From Cytobacillus sp. NJ13 (lineage in GTDB: Bacteria > Bacillota > Bacilli > Bacillales > Cytobacillaceae), in contig JAUCFP010000006.1 of assembly GCA_030348385.1 (NCBI GenBank), positions 2,108,001-2,172,000 of the forward strand: a stretch of DNA of 64,000 nucleotides. Reading direction: 5' to 3'. A program made the translations under genes and the position numbers. The number at the start of each line of letters is the position of its first letter. Position 1 is the stretch's first letter. Of the stretch, positions 1 through 9,174 are shown piece by piece. Under the pieces are notes generated by a model. The model saw nothing but the letters and a program-made list of their open reading frames with translations. It was not told the DNA's origin and did no database searches.

Positions 1-482
1 GCTCCGTCTCCAAATAAAACAGCAGTATTACGGTCATTCCAGTCTGTAATTTTGGAAAGCTTTTCAACACCTACTACCAATACATGTTTATATGTCCCTG
101 TTTCAATAAACTGTTTTCCCGTTATGATACCATACATGAAACCTGCACATGCAGCACTAATATCCATTGCCGCTGCCTTGTTTGCATTTAATCGCTCCTG
201 AAGCATGCAGGCAACAGATGGAAACGGGTAATCCGGTGTAACCGTTGCAACTAAAATAAGATCTAAATCCTCTGGTTCAATGCCTGCATTTTCCAATGCT
301 TTAAGTGCTGACTCATACGCCATATCAGATGTATCTATGCTGTCATCCGCAATTCTTCTTTCCTCAATTCCAGTCCTGGTCCGAATCCATTCATCAGAAG
401 TATCAACTATTTTCTCCAAATCTGCATTTGTTACCACTTTTTCAGGAAGATATCTTCCGATTCCTATAATTCCAGCATTCAT
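1..482 (-). CDS. fabH: 3-oxoacyl-ACP synthase III (KAS III), 3' part outside the window
   Basis: Condenses acetyl-CoA or branched acyl-CoA primers with malonyl-ACP to start type II fatty acid synthesis in the cytoplasm. The 160 visible codons begin [17 protein letters not shown] and contain [13 protein letters not shown] and [11 protein letters not shown]; the cysteine in the latter is residue 112, the position of the catalytic Cys in E. coli FabH. His and Asn of the triad lie beyond the window edge. The ATG at 482 follows AAAGGGAGTGGGACTCC. A FapR-type operator and promoter lie about 70 bases upstream. Gene identity is secure; the paralogue (fabHA or fabHB of Bacillus) is inferred as fabHA from its neighbours comZ and med. 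Confidence 0.95.
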   Translation of the reverse strand, partial: MNAGIIGIGRYLPEKVVTNADLEKIVDTSDEWIRTRTGIEERRIADDSIDTSDMAYESALKALENAGIEPEDLDLILVATVTPDYPFPSVACMLQERLNANKAAAMDISAACAGFMYGIITGKQFIETGTYKHVLVVGVEKLSKITDWNDRNTAVLFGDG

Positions 483-546
483 GGAGTCCCACTCCCTTTC
501 ATATTTACAAACCCAAAAGCATTCTCTATTTAAATATTATTATCAA

Positions 547-575
547 TTATTATGACTTGGTACTAATTTTATCAA
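547..575 (-). promoter_or_regulatory. fabH promoter with FapR-like operator in the spacer
   Basis: On the minus strand a -35 TTGATA (570-575) and a -10 TAATAA (547-552) are separated by 17 bases. The spacer and -10 carry ATTAGTACCAAGTCATAA (550-567), whose TTAGTACC half resembles the operator recognised by FapR, the malonyl-CoA-sensing repressor of lipid synthesis in Bacillus. The match is from memory of the consensus. Confidence 0.65.
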
Positions 576-697
576 AAGTATATATAATAACGCAACACTT
601 TTTACCATCCCTTACTTATTACTGCACAAGTGTCTATACCCAGTTAACTTTTCTTCATATGCTGTTATATAGGCATCTGAAAGGAGGAAAATGGCAT

Positions 698-1084
698 ATG
701 CGTGATAAGGATGATAAAGTCAAAGAAAATACAGAAGACCCTTTAACCCATTTTATGTTTGGTGAAAGAGTAAGAAGACATCAGCCAGCTGAAGATGAAA
801 ATGAATCTGATAGAAGAGCTGAAAAAGATCAGGGGATAGATGACTGGCTTTTCGGGGGTAGGAGCAGAAATGCACATGAAGCTGACGAATGGCTTCTTGG
901 CGGAAAAAGCAGAGATACTAATGAAAGAGACTATCCCCCTAACGAAAATGGGAACAATATCCTGAACAACATCAACTTGGAGGAACTAATGGGCAACATT
1001 GACACTCTTATGACTTCAGCTCATCAGTTAAAACCATTGCTGAAAAAAGCAGGGCCTTTGCTGGAGATGTTTTTGAAGAAATAG
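698..1084 (+). CDS. Small hydrophilic protein with three W-L-F/L-G-type repeats, unknown function
   Basis: A 128-residue, highly charged protein with no signal peptide or membrane segment. The start at 698 is set by AAGGAGG at 681-687. Three similar motifs occur: THFMFGERVRR, DDWLFGGRSRN and DEWLLGGKSRD. The C-terminal third (NIDTLMTSAHQLKPLLKKAGPLL region) is amphipathic. The gene is divergent from fabH, the place occupied by yjzB in B. subtilis, so it may be that gene's counterpart; I could not confirm homology. The real gene starts well inside the longer open frame that begins at 557. Confidence 0.7.
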   Translation: MRDKDDKVKENTEDPLTHFMFGERVRRHQPAEDENESDRRAEKDQGIDDWLFGGRSRNAHEADEWLLGGKSRDTNERDYPPNENGNNILNNINLEELMGNIDTLMTSAHQLKPLLKKAGPLLEMFLKK

Positions 1085-1098
1085 GGGCTGGGCAAACC

Positions 1099-2061
1099 TT
1101 ATACGTTTACTTTAGAATATATCCTTTTTTTAGCTGGTCCATCACCGGATAGATTTAAAGATTTTAATACCCTATATGCTGTATGCCTGGATTCGAGATT
1201 TAAATAATCCCGGCATTCTTTATTTGTTATCTTTGAATTAAAAAGCAAAAGATAATCTGTTATTGCTTCCATATGACTCGTTCTTGAAATCATTTTACAT
1301 TTAAGACAACACCATTTTCCGTCTTTCCTCACAACAGCAAAAGATTTACAGGAATGACATTGAACACCTCTTAGTAAATCCTTTCGATTAATTCCATAAG
1401 TATTTAGAATATCATTATCAAGAGGACTATTTTTGCACAAAATCTTTTCATTCAGTCTATTTATGTCGTTGGGCCATAATATCTGTTTGTTATATTTTGA
1501 TTTGGCATTCATTAGTCTATCAATTATTTTTTCAGTATGAACAACTCTTTTCAAAATAAAGCTATTTTCTTTCTCTGTTTTTATATAGGCAGCAGGGTTA
1601 GTAATAGTTACAAAATACTCTATTGGCAATTCTGGAACCTTCTCTTTTAACAGCCACTCTTTGAATTGCGACACTTGACGCAATACCTGCGAAACTGGAT
1701 TAGGAATCACTTTTTCCTTCTGTCCGTGTTTTTGAATTACTTGATCAGATATTGGTTCAAAATATAGGGTTCCAGAATAATTTTTGACTTCAATTATTAC
1801 TGCGAAAAATGGGGTAATAAGCAGGGAATCGATTTGAAAAGGAGTATGAAGGATAAGACGAAGATCATTATAAATTCTAAAATCTTTACCTGGGAGAAAA
1901 CTTAAATAATAATCCAGCTGCTTCTCTCCATTAAAACCTAATAGCCCATTTCTATAATCGACTTCAATTTCTGCCCTTTTCCGATGGTAATCAGGCAATC
2001 TTCGCAGCAGCGCTTCAATCTGTAATATTCTTAACGGCTTGGATCTAGACTTCATTAACAT
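1099..2061 (-). CDS. NERD (nuclease-related) domain protein with zinc ribbon
   Basis: A 320-residue protein. Residues about 40-165 match the NERD fold: NGLLGFNGEKQLDYYLSFL, then IDSLLITPFFAVIIEVKNYSG, where the D and E-x-K resemble a restriction-endonuclease-type catalytic site. The C-terminal part has CHSC and CLKC pairs (a zinc ribbon) followed by a possible helix-turn-helix (ITNKECRDYLNLESRHTAY). NERD proteins are common in Bacillus and their role is mostly unknown; nucleic-acid binding or cleavage is inferred. The ATG at 2061 has AAAGGAGG six bases upstream, better than the upstream in-frame codons. It appears inserted between the comZ and fabH blocks relative to B. subtilis, next to a large tandem repeat. 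Confidence 0.85.
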   Translation of the reverse strand: MLMKSRSKPLRILQIEALLRRLPDYHRKRAEIEVDYRNGLLGFNGEKQLDYYLSFLPGKDFRIYNDLRLILHTPFQIDSLLITPFFAVIIEVKNYSGTLYFEPISDQVIQKHGQKEKVIPNPVSQVLRQVSQFKEWLLKEKVPELPIEYFVTITNPAAYIKTEKENSFILKRVVHTEKIIDRLMNAKSKYNKQILWPNDINRLNEKILCKNSPLDNDILNTYGINRKDLLRGVQCHSCKSFAVVRKDGKWCCLKCKMISRTSHMEAITDYLLLFNSKITNKECRDYLNLESRHTAYRVLKSLNLSGDGPAKKRIYSKVNV

Positions 2062-2250
2062 AGCAAACCTCCTTTGGAACATTATCTCCAAAGTTACGAA
2101 TTCGGTATGGGTGATAAATAATCCTTTGTTTAATATGTAAATTTAAGGTGCATATTATCTTTTTTTCATATATTACTTATCTGTGTACGGGTTCTTCCAA
2201 AATCAATGCGGACTTTTTATATATTGTGCTTGGTTTACTATCCACTCCTG

Positions 2251-3045
2251 GTTACGCGCGGGATTCTTTGATTTACGCGCGGATTCTTCCTGTTTCGGCG
2301 CGGACCCCTTTCATTTGTGCGCGGATCTCCTTGGTTTATGCGCACACTTCTTCTTTACGCGCGGGATCTTATGTTTTGCGCGCGGGTTTTTCCCGTTTAC
2401 GTGCGGACTCCTTTCATTTGTGCGCGGATCTTATTGGTTTATCCGCACACTTCTTCTTTACGCGCGGGCTCTTTCGGTTTGTGCGCGGTTTCTTCCTGTT
2501 TCGGCGCGGACCCCCTTCATTTGCGCGCGGATCTTCTTGATTTGCGCACGCACTCCTTCTTTACGCGCGGGATCTTATGTTTTGCGCGCGGGTTTTTCCC
2601 GTTTACGTGCGGACTCCTTTCATTTGTGCGCGGATCTTTTTGGTTTGCGCGCACCCTTCTTCTTTACGCGCGGGATTCTTTGGGTTGCGCGCGGTTTCTT
2701 CCTGTTTCGGCGCGGACCCCTTTCATTTGTGCGCGGATCTCCTTGGTTTCCGCACGCACTCCTTCTTTACGCGCGGGATCTTATGTTTTGCGCGCGGGTT
2801 TTTCCCGTTTACGTGCGGACTCCTTTCATTTGCGCGCGGATCTTTTTGGTTTATGCGCACCCTTGTTTGCGCGCACCCTTGTTTGCGCGCGGTTTCTTCC
2901 TGTTTCGGCGCGGACCCCTTTCATTTGTGCGCGGATCTCCTTGGTTTATGCGCACACTTCTTCTTTACGCGCGGGATTCTTTAGTTTGCGCGCGGTTTCT
3001 TCCTGTTTCAGCGCGGACATTTTTGACTAATGCGCGGACTTTATT
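2251..3045. repeat. GC-rich tandem array of about 39 units of ~21 bp with a 206-bp higher-order period
   Basis: Each unit has the form TTT(A/G)YGCGCGGRYYYYTTY, with variants such as GCGCAC and GTGCGG. Units average about 20.6 bases. Groups of ten units repeat as a block: the GATCTTATG variant recurs at 2365, 2571 and 2777 and the TTTCGGCGCGGACCC variant at 2293, 2499 and 2705, all exactly 206 apart, then at 2903 (198 apart, because units are shortened). The array is much richer in GC than the flanks. Units lack stop codons on the plus strand, so several frames stay open together; none has a convincing gene structure. It lies between the NERD gene and the comZ terminator. Confidence 0.95.
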
Positions 3046-3080
3046 TTTCACGCTGTCCTATCGCACGAGTCCAAACAAAA

Positions 3081-3100
3081 AACCAGCCCAAAGGCTGGTT
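3081..3100 (-). terminator. Rho-independent terminator of med-comZ
   Basis: AACCAGCC/GGCTGGTT stem with a four-base loop; on the minus strand it is followed by a run of U (the A run just before 3081). It sits six bases past the comZ stop. Confidence 0.85.
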
Positions 3101-3105
3101 CCCCA

Positions 3106-3300
3106 TTACTCACTCTCTTTCAAAGCATCCGCTTTGCCCATTTCGTAGGCTTCGTTCATGACTTTGGTGAATAGGTTCATGAATGGCTGGATCATTTCCA
3201 TGGATAGTTCAATGCCTGCTTCGTCGAGCTGCTGTTTGGCTTCTGGCAGGTATTTCATGGCGATTTGCATGAATTCCATGTTTTTTTCGTTTAGCTGCAT
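3106..3300 (-). CDS. comZ: ComZ, late competence operon repressor
   Basis: A 64-residue protein (MQLNEKNMEFMQIAMKYLPE...) matching ComZ of B. subtilis, a small DNA-binding protein that represses the comG operon. The ATG at 3300 has GGAGG nine bases upstream; the open frame extends further up but the ribosome site and length favour this start. It follows med by 22 bases, as in the B. subtilis med-comZ operon, and a terminator follows. The protein is acidic and mostly helical, with no Cys. Regulation through the med promoter is inferred from the arrangement. Confidence 0.9.
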   Translation of the reverse strand: MQLNEKNMEFMQIAMKYLPEAKQQLDEAGIELSMEMIQPFMNLFTKVMNEAYEMGKADALKESE

Positions 3301-3322
3301 CTTGTAGTACCTCCTATGTATA

Positions 3323-4285
3323 TCAATTCTCGTTGGGCAGTTTGCCTGTTTTTTTGTAATTCTCAATAGCGGCGTTTAGTTCTTTTTTGAATTCTTCGTC
3401 GACGTCAGGGCTGAATTTCCCGAGTGAAAGAACTTCATCCTGAAAATCGAAGGTTAGATTTCCTGATTCCAGTTCGCCTTCGTTGAATTTTTCTGCCACT
3501 AGTTCATACAAAACATCGACATGCTGAACCGTACTGGTCAGGACGACTGATTCACCCAGATCAGACTGGTCGGAAATATAGCCGATGGCGTAGAGCCCTT
3601 CTTCTTTTAGTTTCTCGATGACAGGAACATTATACCCATCTCCAGCTGGATAGACAACATCTGTCTTATTGGCAATCATTTTTTCCAAGAGAGCTAGGGC
3701 TTTATTATCATTGTCCCAGTTGCCGACATATTGAATTTGCACATTTATTCCTTTATCAATTTGGCTTACACCTTGATAAAAACCTTCTACCTCCGGCTGC
3801 CATTCAAAAGCTGCGAGTATTCCTATATTATTAGTTTTCGTCATATGACCAGCAACCATGCCGCCAAAGAATCCCATTGCATAGGCTTCAAAATTTAAGC
3901 TGGTGGTGTTGTCATTTTTGGCATCGCCATTAAAGCTGACAAAATGAATGTCAGGGTATTTTTTAGAAATGTTATTAAAATATGCCGCGTATTCATTGCC
4001 ATGTCCAAAAATCAGGTTTACACCTTTTTGATCAAACTCTTTAACAGCTCTTTCAACAACCATCTCAGAATTCATGCCCTCTTTATAATAAACCTCAACA
4101 TCATAATGGGATTGAATCTTTAACATGCCTTTATAGCCTTTGGTCCCCCATACCTGGTCATTGACGGTATCGGGCACTAATAATCCAGCTTTTTCAAGTT
4201 TTCCTGTAGACATCGCTTGTCCGCAGGAGGCCAATAAAAGAAGGCACAAAAGAAGGATCCCGAATTTCACTAATGTCTTATGCAT
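3323..4285 (-). CDS. med: Med, BMP-family lipoprotein, positive regulator of comK
   Basis: A 320-residue lipoprotein. The N-terminus (MHKTLVKFGILLLCLLLLASCGQ) is a signal peptide with a lipobox LASC. The rest is a BMP/PnrA-like solute-binding fold (GLLVPDTVNDQVWGTKGYKGM, then FGHGNEYAAYF, VYPAGDGYNVPVIEKL). In B. subtilis Med raises comK expression and is needed for competence. The ATG at 4285 directly follows AAGGAG, which is too close; the GGCGGAG nine bases further up is the likelier ribosome site. Upstream yjaV and yjaU and downstream comZ reproduce the B. subtilis order. Its ligand cannot be told from sequence. Confidence 0.88.
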   Translation of the reverse strand: MHKTLVKFGILLLCLLLLASCGQAMSTGKLEKAGLLVPDTVNDQVWGTKGYKGMLKIQSHYDVEVYYKEGMNSEMVVERAVKEFDQKGVNLIFGHGNEYAAYFNNISKKYPDIHFVSFNGDAKNDNTTSLNFEAYAMGFFGGMVAGHMTKTNNIGILAAFEWQPEVEGFYQGVSQIDKGINVQIQYVGNWDNDNKALALLEKMIANKTDVVYPAGDGYNVPVIEKLKEEGLYAIGYISDQSDLGESVVLTSTVQHVDVLYELVAEKFNEGELESGNLTFDFQDEVLSLGKFSPDVDEEFKKELNAAIENYKKTGKLPNEN

Positions 4286-4403
4286 CTCCTTTTTCTCCGC
4301 CTCTCTGTCTTTCGCTTCATACTAATGGTATGACCGGTTTATTTTACCAGACTAATTCAATTCTACCTTGTCTATATGTTAATTGAAAAGATTTTTTTCT
4401 AAT

Positions 4404-5237
4404 TTACAAACCATCCAGGCTCTCTAAAGAAAGAATATGGCTTCTTTGCTTCTCTAGACCTTCAGAGAATTTCACGGAACACATAATCGCTTTTTCAATT
4501 ACTTTTCCTTTTGCCAGATGGGGACTGCGCCAATTTTCATTATAGTCAAGTGAAAGGTATTCTGCGCATTTTTTCCAATGCCCAGTGACGCTGCTCATTA
4601 ATAGGCAGGATTCGCCTAAAGGCTTATCTGCACAATCTGATAAGAAAAAGGTGAGATCCTCAATGAAAATAGCATCATGTATCCATTCCCTTTCATTTAT
4701 CATTACTCTTTTTCCATTGGCAAGAGCCTGGTGGAAACTAAATTCCTTTGGCTGCCAGGGACCGTATATGACAGGCAGGTAAAAGCATGAAACTGAAATA
4801 TTGTTTTCTCTAAGGATTTCAATAGCATCTTCCATGCGGCTGTGTGTTCTGCTAATGTCTTTAAGCCACTGAATAGGGAGAAGGAATGCAATTTTCACTT
4901 GCAGGTTCTTGAATTCAGCCAAGTTTTTTATAAGAAATTCCTCAATAAGCTCCTTCTCCCTTAAAGAGGCGAGTTCATTTTTTATATATAAATCGTATAT
5001 ATCAATAAAAATTACGTCATTTTTTATTATTTCTTTTTTAGAATTAATCCATGATGAATAGTTTTTTTCATAGAAATTGGCATTCCGTCCGATTGCCAGG
5101 CGTTTTTCGTTGATTAAGGCATCTTCTTTTTCATTATTGAAATGAATTCCATCTATCTCACAGCCCTGTTCAAGCAGATGCTTGCACAGGCTGAATCCTA
5201 TAAATTCAAACGTCCCTAATATTACTGCCCTGTCCAT
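4404..5237 (-). CDS. yjaV: NAD-dependent epimerase/dehydratase-like protein (YjaV-like)
   Basis: A 277-residue protein of the extended SDR fold. The N-terminal strand-turn-helix AVILGTFEFIGFSLCKHLLEQG replaces the usual GxxGxxG with a weaker GTFEFIG. FYLPVIYGPWQP matches the region after the active site in epimerases, but no clear YxxxK is visible, so activity is doubtful. The ATG at 5237 lies seven bases after GGAGG and is preferred over the GTG at 5243. Located between yjaU and med as in B. subtilis. Substrate unknown; the symbol is assigned by synteny. Confidence 0.7.
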   Translation of the reverse strand: MDRAVILGTFEFIGFSLCKHLLEQGCEIDGIHFNNEKEDALINEKRLAIGRNANFYEKNYSSWINSKKEIIKNDVIFIDIYDLYIKNELASLREKELIEEFLIKNLAEFKNLQVKIAFLLPIQWLKDISRTHSRMEDAIEILRENNISVSCFYLPVIYGPWQPKEFSFHQALANGKRVMINEREWIHDAIFIEDLTFFLSDCADKPLGESCLLMSSVTGHWKKCAEYLSLDYNENWRSPHLAKGKVIEKAIMCSVKFSEGLEKQRSHILSLESLDGL

Positions 5238-5319
5238 CTTCACTCCTCCTTGGAAGCATATTAATGTATACTATGCTTCAGGGATTGTCTTTATTTCTTT
5301 GCGGAATGGCAGCAGATTT

Positions 5320-6057
5320 TTATAGGACTTTTTCATATTTTCTAAAGAAGTTTGTCATTTGAGAAGACATTCGCTGTTTTTTATCTGGAAGGATATAAAA
5401 CACAGAGATAGGGCTATTTTCATTTTCCCATTGTATTGATCGTTTTTTTAAGTAATCTGATTGCTTGTAAGCTCTTCCGCCCGCCAGTACCTGAATGATT
5501 CTGACTGGCACTTTAAGGCCCGTTGTGAGGTTTTTTTCATGCTTGCTGAGCAGATCCGCTATTTTATCCGTTTCTATTTCATATGAAACTGCCAGTTCTT
5601 TTAATAATTTCTTGTAAAAAAACTTATGCTCTTTTTCCTGATCGAGATGGTGCTTTAGTGAAAGAATGGGATTGATTAATACGGCTGAACGGATTAAATC
5701 GCTCATTTCATGCAATAATCTAAGGGCTACCAATGCTCCCATTCCCTCAGCAACAATATGGATCTTTTCGTTAATAATTTCCGTTCGCAGAATATGTTCA
5801 TACAAGCATTTAGCCTTATCGACAGCCTGATCGTTCCCCCAGTGCCTCCCGTAAAGATTTGAATAAAAAATCGTATAGCCATCTTCCCTGAGCTTCTTAA
5901 TTAATAAATATTTCCCTTCATTTTGAGTCCAAAAACTGCAGTTCCTGTCAACAAAGTGCCGATCATCCCCAATAATCAGGATACCGAAACCACTAGGTTT
6001 ATCTGGGTAATGAATCATGCACCATTCTGTATCCAGCTGGAAGTTCCGGCTTTCCAT
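5320..6057 (-). CDS. yjaU: Alpha/beta-hydrolase-like protein lacking the nucleophile (YjaU-like)
   Basis: A 245-residue protein with an alpha/beta hydrolase layout: strand GILIIGD, FYSNLYGRHWG, then the nucleophile elbow IHIVAEGMGALVALRL. Where active enzymes have G-x-S-x-G, this has A-E-G-M-G, so the serine is replaced by glycine. It is probably a non-catalytic member or uses another mechanism. The ATG at 6057 has AAAGGAG seven bases upstream; the upstream TTG is less likely. It lies 82 bases before yjaV. Function unknown; the symbol follows from gene order. Confidence 0.7.
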   Translation of the reverse strand: MESRNFQLDTEWCMIHYPDKPSGFGILIIGDDRHFVDRNCSFWTQNEGKYLLIKKLREDGYTIFYSNLYGRHWGNDQAVDKAKCLYEHILRTEIINEKIHIVAEGMGALVALRLLHEMSDLIRSAVLINPILSLKHHLDQEKEHKFFYKKLLKELAVSYEIETDKIADLLSKHEKNLTTGLKVPVRIIQVLAGGRAYKQSDYLKKRSIQWENENSPISVFYILPDKKQRMSSQMTNFFRKYEKVL

Positions 6058-6272
6058 AGTAAAACTCCTTTGCAAGTTTGTTCATAATAATGTATGTGAG
6101 TAAAATTTAAAATGAATGGGGGATTTGCCTAGTTTTAGACAAGTTCATTATGAAGAAGGCTGTGTCCAATCAGAGAGCTGAAAAGTACATGTATAGGATG
6201 TAAAAATAAATTTATTTCTTTAATAGCTTATGCTAATATGAAAAGGGATTAATTATGTTAGAGGTGAAATAG

Positions 6273-6464
6273 ATGAGATACTTTTGGACATTTTTCTGGA
6301 CGTTCCTTCTTGTTCAAATGTTAACGTACGTAGTTTCTTCAATGATTGGAGCGCCTTACGATTTTGTAACCGGCACCATTCTGGCGGTTGGGACAACTGT
6401 TTTAATTTTTGTTGTCGCTTCCATCATTCCTGATGGTCCTGTTGAGAAAGAAGGACTTCATTAA
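6273..6464 (+). CDS. yjzD: YjzD, DUF2929 small membrane protein
   Basis: A 63-residue protein with two hydrophobic segments (about residues 4-24 and 33-53) and a short acidic tail, MRYFWTFFWTFLLVQMLTYV at the start. It matches the DUF2929/YjzD family, whose role is unknown. AGAGGTGA precedes the ATG. A strong bidirectional hairpin separates it from the convergent clpB. Confidence 0.8.
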   Translation: MRYFWTFFWTFLLVQMLTYVVSSMIGAPYDFVTGTILAVGTTVLIFVVASIIPDGPVEKEGLH

Positions 6465-6483
6465 TCTGCATTCTTATGCAGGA

Positions 6484-6528
6484 AATGAAAAGAGTCATCC
6501 TGATTAATTCAGGATGATTCTTTTCATT
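6484..6528. terminator. Bidirectional terminator between yjzD and clpB
   Basis: Long inverted repeat: AATGAAAAGAGTCATCCTGA pairs with TTCAGGATGATTCTTTTC plus ATT, one T-T mismatch, loop TTAA-like. A-rich and T-rich flanks can serve both convergent genes. Confidence 0.85.
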
Positions 6529-6535
6529 TGTGGCC

Positions 6536-9133
6536 TTAATTTACCAGCAATTCAATTTTGCCGTTATCTGCGGATATGACAACTTCACTGTAATCTTTAA
6601 TTTCAGCTGCGATTATTTTGCGGGCGAGTGCTGTTTCCACGTTCCTTTGAATAAAACGTTTGAGCGGCCTGGCTCCATAGACGGGATCAAATCCGTTTTC
6701 TGCAATATATTCCTTGGCATTATCATTTATACTCAACTTAATATGCTGATCGGATAATCTCGCTTGAAGCTGAGTAATTAATTTTAAAACAATACTCTTT
6801 ATTTCATTAAGAGCTAGAGGTTTAAACAGAATAATTTCGTCCACTCTGTTTAGAAACTCTGGACGGAAATGGCTCCGCAGCTGTCCAAGTACATTATCTT
6901 TTGTTTCTTCAGATATATCTTCTTCATTAGCAGGACGTTCCAGAAGAAACTGGGAGCCAATATTGGAAGTCATAATGATAACCGTATTTTTAAAATCAAC
7001 CGTGCGGCCTTGTGAGTCAGTGATTCTTCCATCATCAAGCATCTGAAGGAGGATATTGAATACTTCAGGATGAGCCTTTTCAATTTCATCAAGCAGGATG
7101 ACTGAGTATGGCTTCCTTCTGACAGCTTCTGTCAGCTGACCGCCTTCCTCATATCCTAGATACCCCGGAGGAGCACCTATCAATCTTGATACAGCATGTT
7201 TTTCCATATATTCGGACATATCAATTCTGATTATTTGTTCTTCACTATCGAATAGTGACTGTGCAAGTGCCTTAGCCAATTCTGTTTTTCCCACACCAGT
7301 TGGGCCCAGGAAAATGAAAGAGCCAATGGGGCGATTCGGATCTTTAATTCCTGCCCTTGCCCTAAGGACAGCATCTGACACAAGCTGTACAGCTTCATCC
7401 TGGCCAATCACTCTTTCGTGAAGGATGCTTTCAAGGCGAAGCAGCTTTTCACGTTCTCCTTCAACAAGTTTAACCACTGGAATACCTGTCCACCTTGCCA
7501 CAATGCCGGCAATTTCTTCTTCTGTGACTTCCTCTCTCAGCAGCCGGTCTCCTTGATTCTCGTTAACTGCACTTTCAAGCTCTTTCAATTCCTTTTCCAA
7601 AGAAGGGATTCTTCCATGGCGCAGTTCTGCAGCTTTATTCAAGTCGTAATTATTTTCTGCTTCTTCCAGTTCACGGCGCATTTTCTCAAGCTGCTCCCGC
7701 TTTTCCTGGACTTTCTGGATTCCTTCCTTTTCAAGCTGCCATTTTGCTTTCATGCTGTTAGCCTGGTCTTTTAATTCGGCCAGTTCTTTTTGCAGGTCTG
7801 CAAGTCTCTGCTTGCTTCCTTCATCACTCTCTTTTCGTAAAGCTGCTTCTTCTATCTCCAGCTGCATGACCCTTCTTGTAACTTCATCCAACTCTGATGG
7901 CATTGAATCGATTTCTGTCCTGATCATGGCACATGCTTCGTCAACCAAGTCAATCGCTTTATCAGGAAGGAACCGGTCTGTAATATACCTGTCTGACAAG
8001 GTTGCGGCAGCCACAATAGCCCGATCGTGGATATTGACACCATGATGGATTTCAAAGCGCTCCTTCAGCCCTCTAATAATTGAGATTGTATCCTCTACAT
8101 CCGGCTCCTGCACCAATACCTGCTGAAAACGCCGTTCCAGAGCAGGATCTTTTTCGATATATTTGCGGTGCTCCTCAAGTGTGGTAGCTCCTATACAGTG
8201 CAATTCTCCCCTTGCAAGCATGGGCTTCAGCATATTCCCTGCATCCATTGCTCCTTCTGTCTTGCCTGCTCCAACAATGGTGTGAAGTTCGTCAATAAAA
8301 AGAAGAATTCTGCCTTCGCTTTTCTTAACCTCATTTAATACAGCTTTCAGTCTTTCCTCGAATTCCCCCCGAAATTTGGCCCCGGCAATTAATGCGCTCA
8401 TATCAAGGGCAAAAATAGTTTTATCCTTGAGGCCCTCAGGCACATCTTTACGTACAATTCTTTGTGCCAATCCTTCGACTATAGCTGTCTTTCCTACTCC
8501 AGGTTCGCCTATTAAAACTGGATTATTTTTGGTTTTCCTTGAAAGGATGCGAATGACATGCCTGATTTCACTATCCCGGCCAATTACAGGATCAACTTTC
8601 CCCTGTTTCACCTCTGCAACAAGATCTCTTCCATATTTTTTTAAAGCCTCATATGTTGATTCCGGATTTTGCGATGTCACCCTCTGATTCCCCCTAATCT
8701 CCTTAATCGCCCGCTCCACTTGTTCTTTATTGATTCCGTATGACTTTAAAACTGCTGCCGTTTCGGTTTCCGCTGCTGCAGCTGCCATGAAAACATGCTC
8801 AACTGACATGAAATCATCCTGATAGATCTTCATATAATTTTCTGCTTCCGCCAGCAGCCGCTGCAGTTTACCGGTTATATACAATTTTCCATGTTCTGTT
8901 CCTGAACCGGACACTTGTGGTTTTTTCCTCAGTGCTTCCTGCATTTTATTATTAAAAGAATCAGCCGGAATCTGCATTTTTGACAGTATTAATGAAATCA
9001 GGCTGTTTTCCTGGCCCATAAAAGCCAGGAATAAATGGGCTTCATCCACCTCCTGATGCTGCTCGCGCAACGCTATGGACTGTGCATTTAATAACCCTTC
9101 CTGAAGCCGCTCTGTCATCCGATTTAAATCCAT
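6536..9133 (-). CDS. clpB: ClpB, ATP-dependent protein disaggregase
   Basis: An 865-residue AAA+ chaperone, full family length. Order: Clp N domain (1-150), first AAA module with GEPGVGKT near residue 205 and [12 protein letters not shown], coiled middle domain (about 410-525) rich in E/K, second AAA module with GPTGVGKT near 605 and [13 protein letters not shown], then a C-terminal D2-small domain. Hexamers of ClpB pull apart aggregated proteins together with DnaK. The ATG at 9133 has AAGGAGG seven bases upstream. A perfect CtsR heptamer repeat overlaps the region between promoter and ribosome site, so heat-inducible CtsR control is likely. B. subtilis lacks clpB, so its place here between yjzD and yjzC is an addition relative to that species. 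Confidence 0.98.
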   Translation of the reverse strand: MDLNRMTERLQEGLLNAQSIALREQHQEVDEAHLFLAFMGQENSLISLILSKMQIPADSFNNKMQEALRKKPQVSGSGTEHGKLYITGKLQRLLAEAENYMKIYQDDFMSVEHVFMAAAAAETETAAVLKSYGINKEQVERAIKEIRGNQRVTSQNPESTYEALKKYGRDLVAEVKQGKVDPVIGRDSEIRHVIRILSRKTKNNPVLIGEPGVGKTAIVEGLAQRIVRKDVPEGLKDKTIFALDMSALIAGAKFRGEFEERLKAVLNEVKKSEGRILLFIDELHTIVGAGKTEGAMDAGNMLKPMLARGELHCIGATTLEEHRKYIEKDPALERRFQQVLVQEPDVEDTISIIRGLKERFEIHHGVNIHDRAIVAAATLSDRYITDRFLPDKAIDLVDEACAMIRTEIDSMPSELDEVTRRVMQLEIEEAALRKESDEGSKQRLADLQKELAELKDQANSMKAKWQLEKEGIQKVQEKREQLEKMRRELEEAENNYDLNKAAELRHGRIPSLEKELKELESAVNENQGDRLLREEVTEEEIAGIVARWTGIPVVKLVEGEREKLLRLESILHERVIGQDEAVQLVSDAVLRARAGIKDPNRPIGSFIFLGPTGVGKTELAKALAQSLFDSEEQIIRIDMSEYMEKHAVSRLIGAPPGYLGYEEGGQLTEAVRRKPYSVILLDEIEKAHPEVFNILLQMLDDGRITDSQGRTVDFKNTVIIMTSNIGSQFLLERPANEEDISEETKDNVLGQLRSHFRPEFLNRVDEIILFKPLALNEIKSIVLKLITQLQARLSDQHIKLSINDNAKEYIAENGFDPVYGARPLKRFIQRNVETALARKIIAAEIKDYSEVVISADNGKIELLVN

Positions 9134-9147
9134 TATGCAACCTCCTT

Positions 9148-9164
9148 TTTGACCTTTTTTGACC
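9148..9164 (-). promoter_or_regulatory. CtsR operator of clpB
   Basis: Minus-strand GGTCAAA-AAA-GGTCAAA, an exact match to the tandem heptanucleotide recognised by CtsR. It lies between the -10 box and the clpB ribosome site, where a repressor would block transcription. Confidence 0.92.
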
Positions 9165-9174
9165 TTTTAGTTTT

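Noticed and set aside
557..697. N-terminal extension of the 128-residue protein to 175 residues
   Set aside because: The extra residues run through the divergent promoter region of fabH, and AAGGAGG is placed for the ATG at 698.
2251..3045. CRISPR array
   Set aside because: Units are contiguous and only ~21 bp, with no unique spacers of constant length and no cas genes anywhere in the window.
2148..3148. Four overlapping open frames across the GCGCGG array, up to 321 codons, rich in CAR, RAD and FHLC repeats
   Set aside because: They exist in several frames at once because the unit has no stop codon. None has a ribosome site or domain, and the composition follows the DNA repeat.
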